From contig CM072525.1 of the NCBI GenBank assembly GCA_036898135.1, positions 22,305,492 to 22,369,491 on the forward strand: 64,000 nucleotides of DNA. Reading direction: 5' to 3'. The translations under genes and the position numbers were made by a program. Every line of letters begins with the position of its first letter. Within the stretch, counting starts at the first letter, position 1. A model generated the notes under the pieces. The model had not been told where the DNA came from. It saw nothing but the letters and a program-made list of their open reading frames with translations, and made no database searches. This DNA comes from Oncomelania hupensis (Eukaryota; Mollusca; Gastropoda; Littorinimorpha; Pomatiopsidae). Below, piece by piece: positions 63,415 to 64,000 of the stretch.

Positions 63415-64000
63415 AAAAAAAATTAATACGTTCTATCTGTGCTGAAAAATTGAAATATTCAATACCATTTTCAATGTAAAGGTAAAGGTATTCAAGAAAC
63501 CTTTCTTTCGTTGGGGAGGAAAGCGATTGGGATCTCTCTTTTCTCTTGGCCAGCTTAATGAGGGCGGTGCCTATCTCCTCTCCCTCGCTGCTTTACCTTC
63601 CCAGATCCTATACAGACCCAGGTACCCATTCACAGCTGGGTGGACACCTGTTGTAAAAATGGGACATGTTCAATACCATTTTCAATACTAACTCCGAACA
63701 TTGGATCGTTGAATAACCTGTCCTAAAACAGTTTTCTTCAGGCATAGAAAGACTAAAATACATTTCGATCAATTTGGGCAATGAAGAATAAATACGCATA
63801 GACGTTTTTTAAAAAGCATGAATTGTATAGTTGTGTTTCTTTTTTTTTAAAGTGTACATTGCCAACAGAAATTTTATTTCTTATTTGCCGAGTTTTCTTC
63901 AGGAATAGACAGTCTAAACCTGTTCGGTGGATTTGGGGAAATAAAGACTTAAAACGTATAGAAGGAAAAACCAGGAATAAATAGTACGGTTGTGTTTTAT
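63415..64000 (+). other. GPCR 3' region with SINE segment and poly(A) signals
   Basis: Segment 63480-63660, on the minus strand, is homologous to the 3' half of the SINE at 3885-4245 (CCAGCTGTGAATGGGTACCT, GCAGCGAGGGAGAGGA). AATAAA occurs at 63787, 63940 and 63976. GTTTTCTTCAGG.ATAGA with an AATAAA following occurs twice (63731 and 63891), a diverged direct repeat. The transcript end cannot be fixed. Confidence 0.6.

Overview
The window looks like nuclear DNA from a large, repeat-rich invertebrate genome. A gastropod or other mollusc is the best guess. The evidence is an intron-containing neuropeptide-type GPCR, an RTE-clade LINE, a Ty3/gypsy element with integrase upstream of reverse transcriptase, tRNA- and 5S-like SINEs, and a very high load of (CT/GA)n, (AAT)n and (GAT)n microsatellites. 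The assignment to molluscs is inference. The only host gene I can support is the 3' half of a class A GPCR at 59347-63414 (+). It has three phase-0 exons covering TM4 to the C-terminal tail. TM1-3 must lie on exons outside the window, or on exons I could not recognise.

Most of the rest is mobile elements of several ages, often nested. (1) An RTE-type LINE family is present as one full-length copy (37791-41131) with an open 1021-codon reading frame and a perfect 49-bp target-site duplication. There are also at least nine truncated copies on both strands, most ending in the same (GGATA)n tail. (2) A Ty3/gypsy LTR element (19194-24831, LTRs of 631 bp differing at about 3 sites, 5-bp TSD) has the order gag-protease-integrase-RT, as in Gmr1-like elements, but its RT core is missing. 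It sits inside an older retroposon, family A. Related solo or truncated LTRs lie at 48546, 57967 and 61301. (3) Family A, about 570-600 bp with a TATA-like box near its 5' end, occurs at six places. One copy has a perfect 14-bp TSD. (4) Small DNA transposons carry exon-like fragments of transposon genes: a TTAA-flanked element with near-perfect TIRs and a MADF-like ORF (27305-28029), an inverted-repeat element with a THAP exon (29869-30842), and a hAT-like element with ACCGGT subterminal motifs and a short ORF bearing a PIP-box-like motif (35158-35851). (5) There are SINE-like units with 5S-like (3885) and tRNA-like (51001, 53960) promoters, plus several unnamed interspersed families (B, C, D, E).

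Layout. 0-9 kb: decayed RTE copies, tandem repeats, a 5S-like SINE. 9-18.6 kb: family B copies, a 1.7-kb inverted-repeat element, a CT-rich minisatellite, an interstitial telomeric tract, a CR1/L2-like LINE tail. 18.7-25.1 kb: family A interrupted by the LTR element. 25-36 kb: RTE fragments and the three small DNA transposons. 37-41 kb: the full-length RTE. 42-58 kb: families A, B and C, SINEs, solo LTRs, a long inverted duplication (57390-57912). 59-63.4 kb: the GPCR exons, with introns holding a (GAT)n tract, a family B copy and a solo LTR. Boundaries of repeats are read by eye from internal comparisons and are approximate unless a TSD is given.
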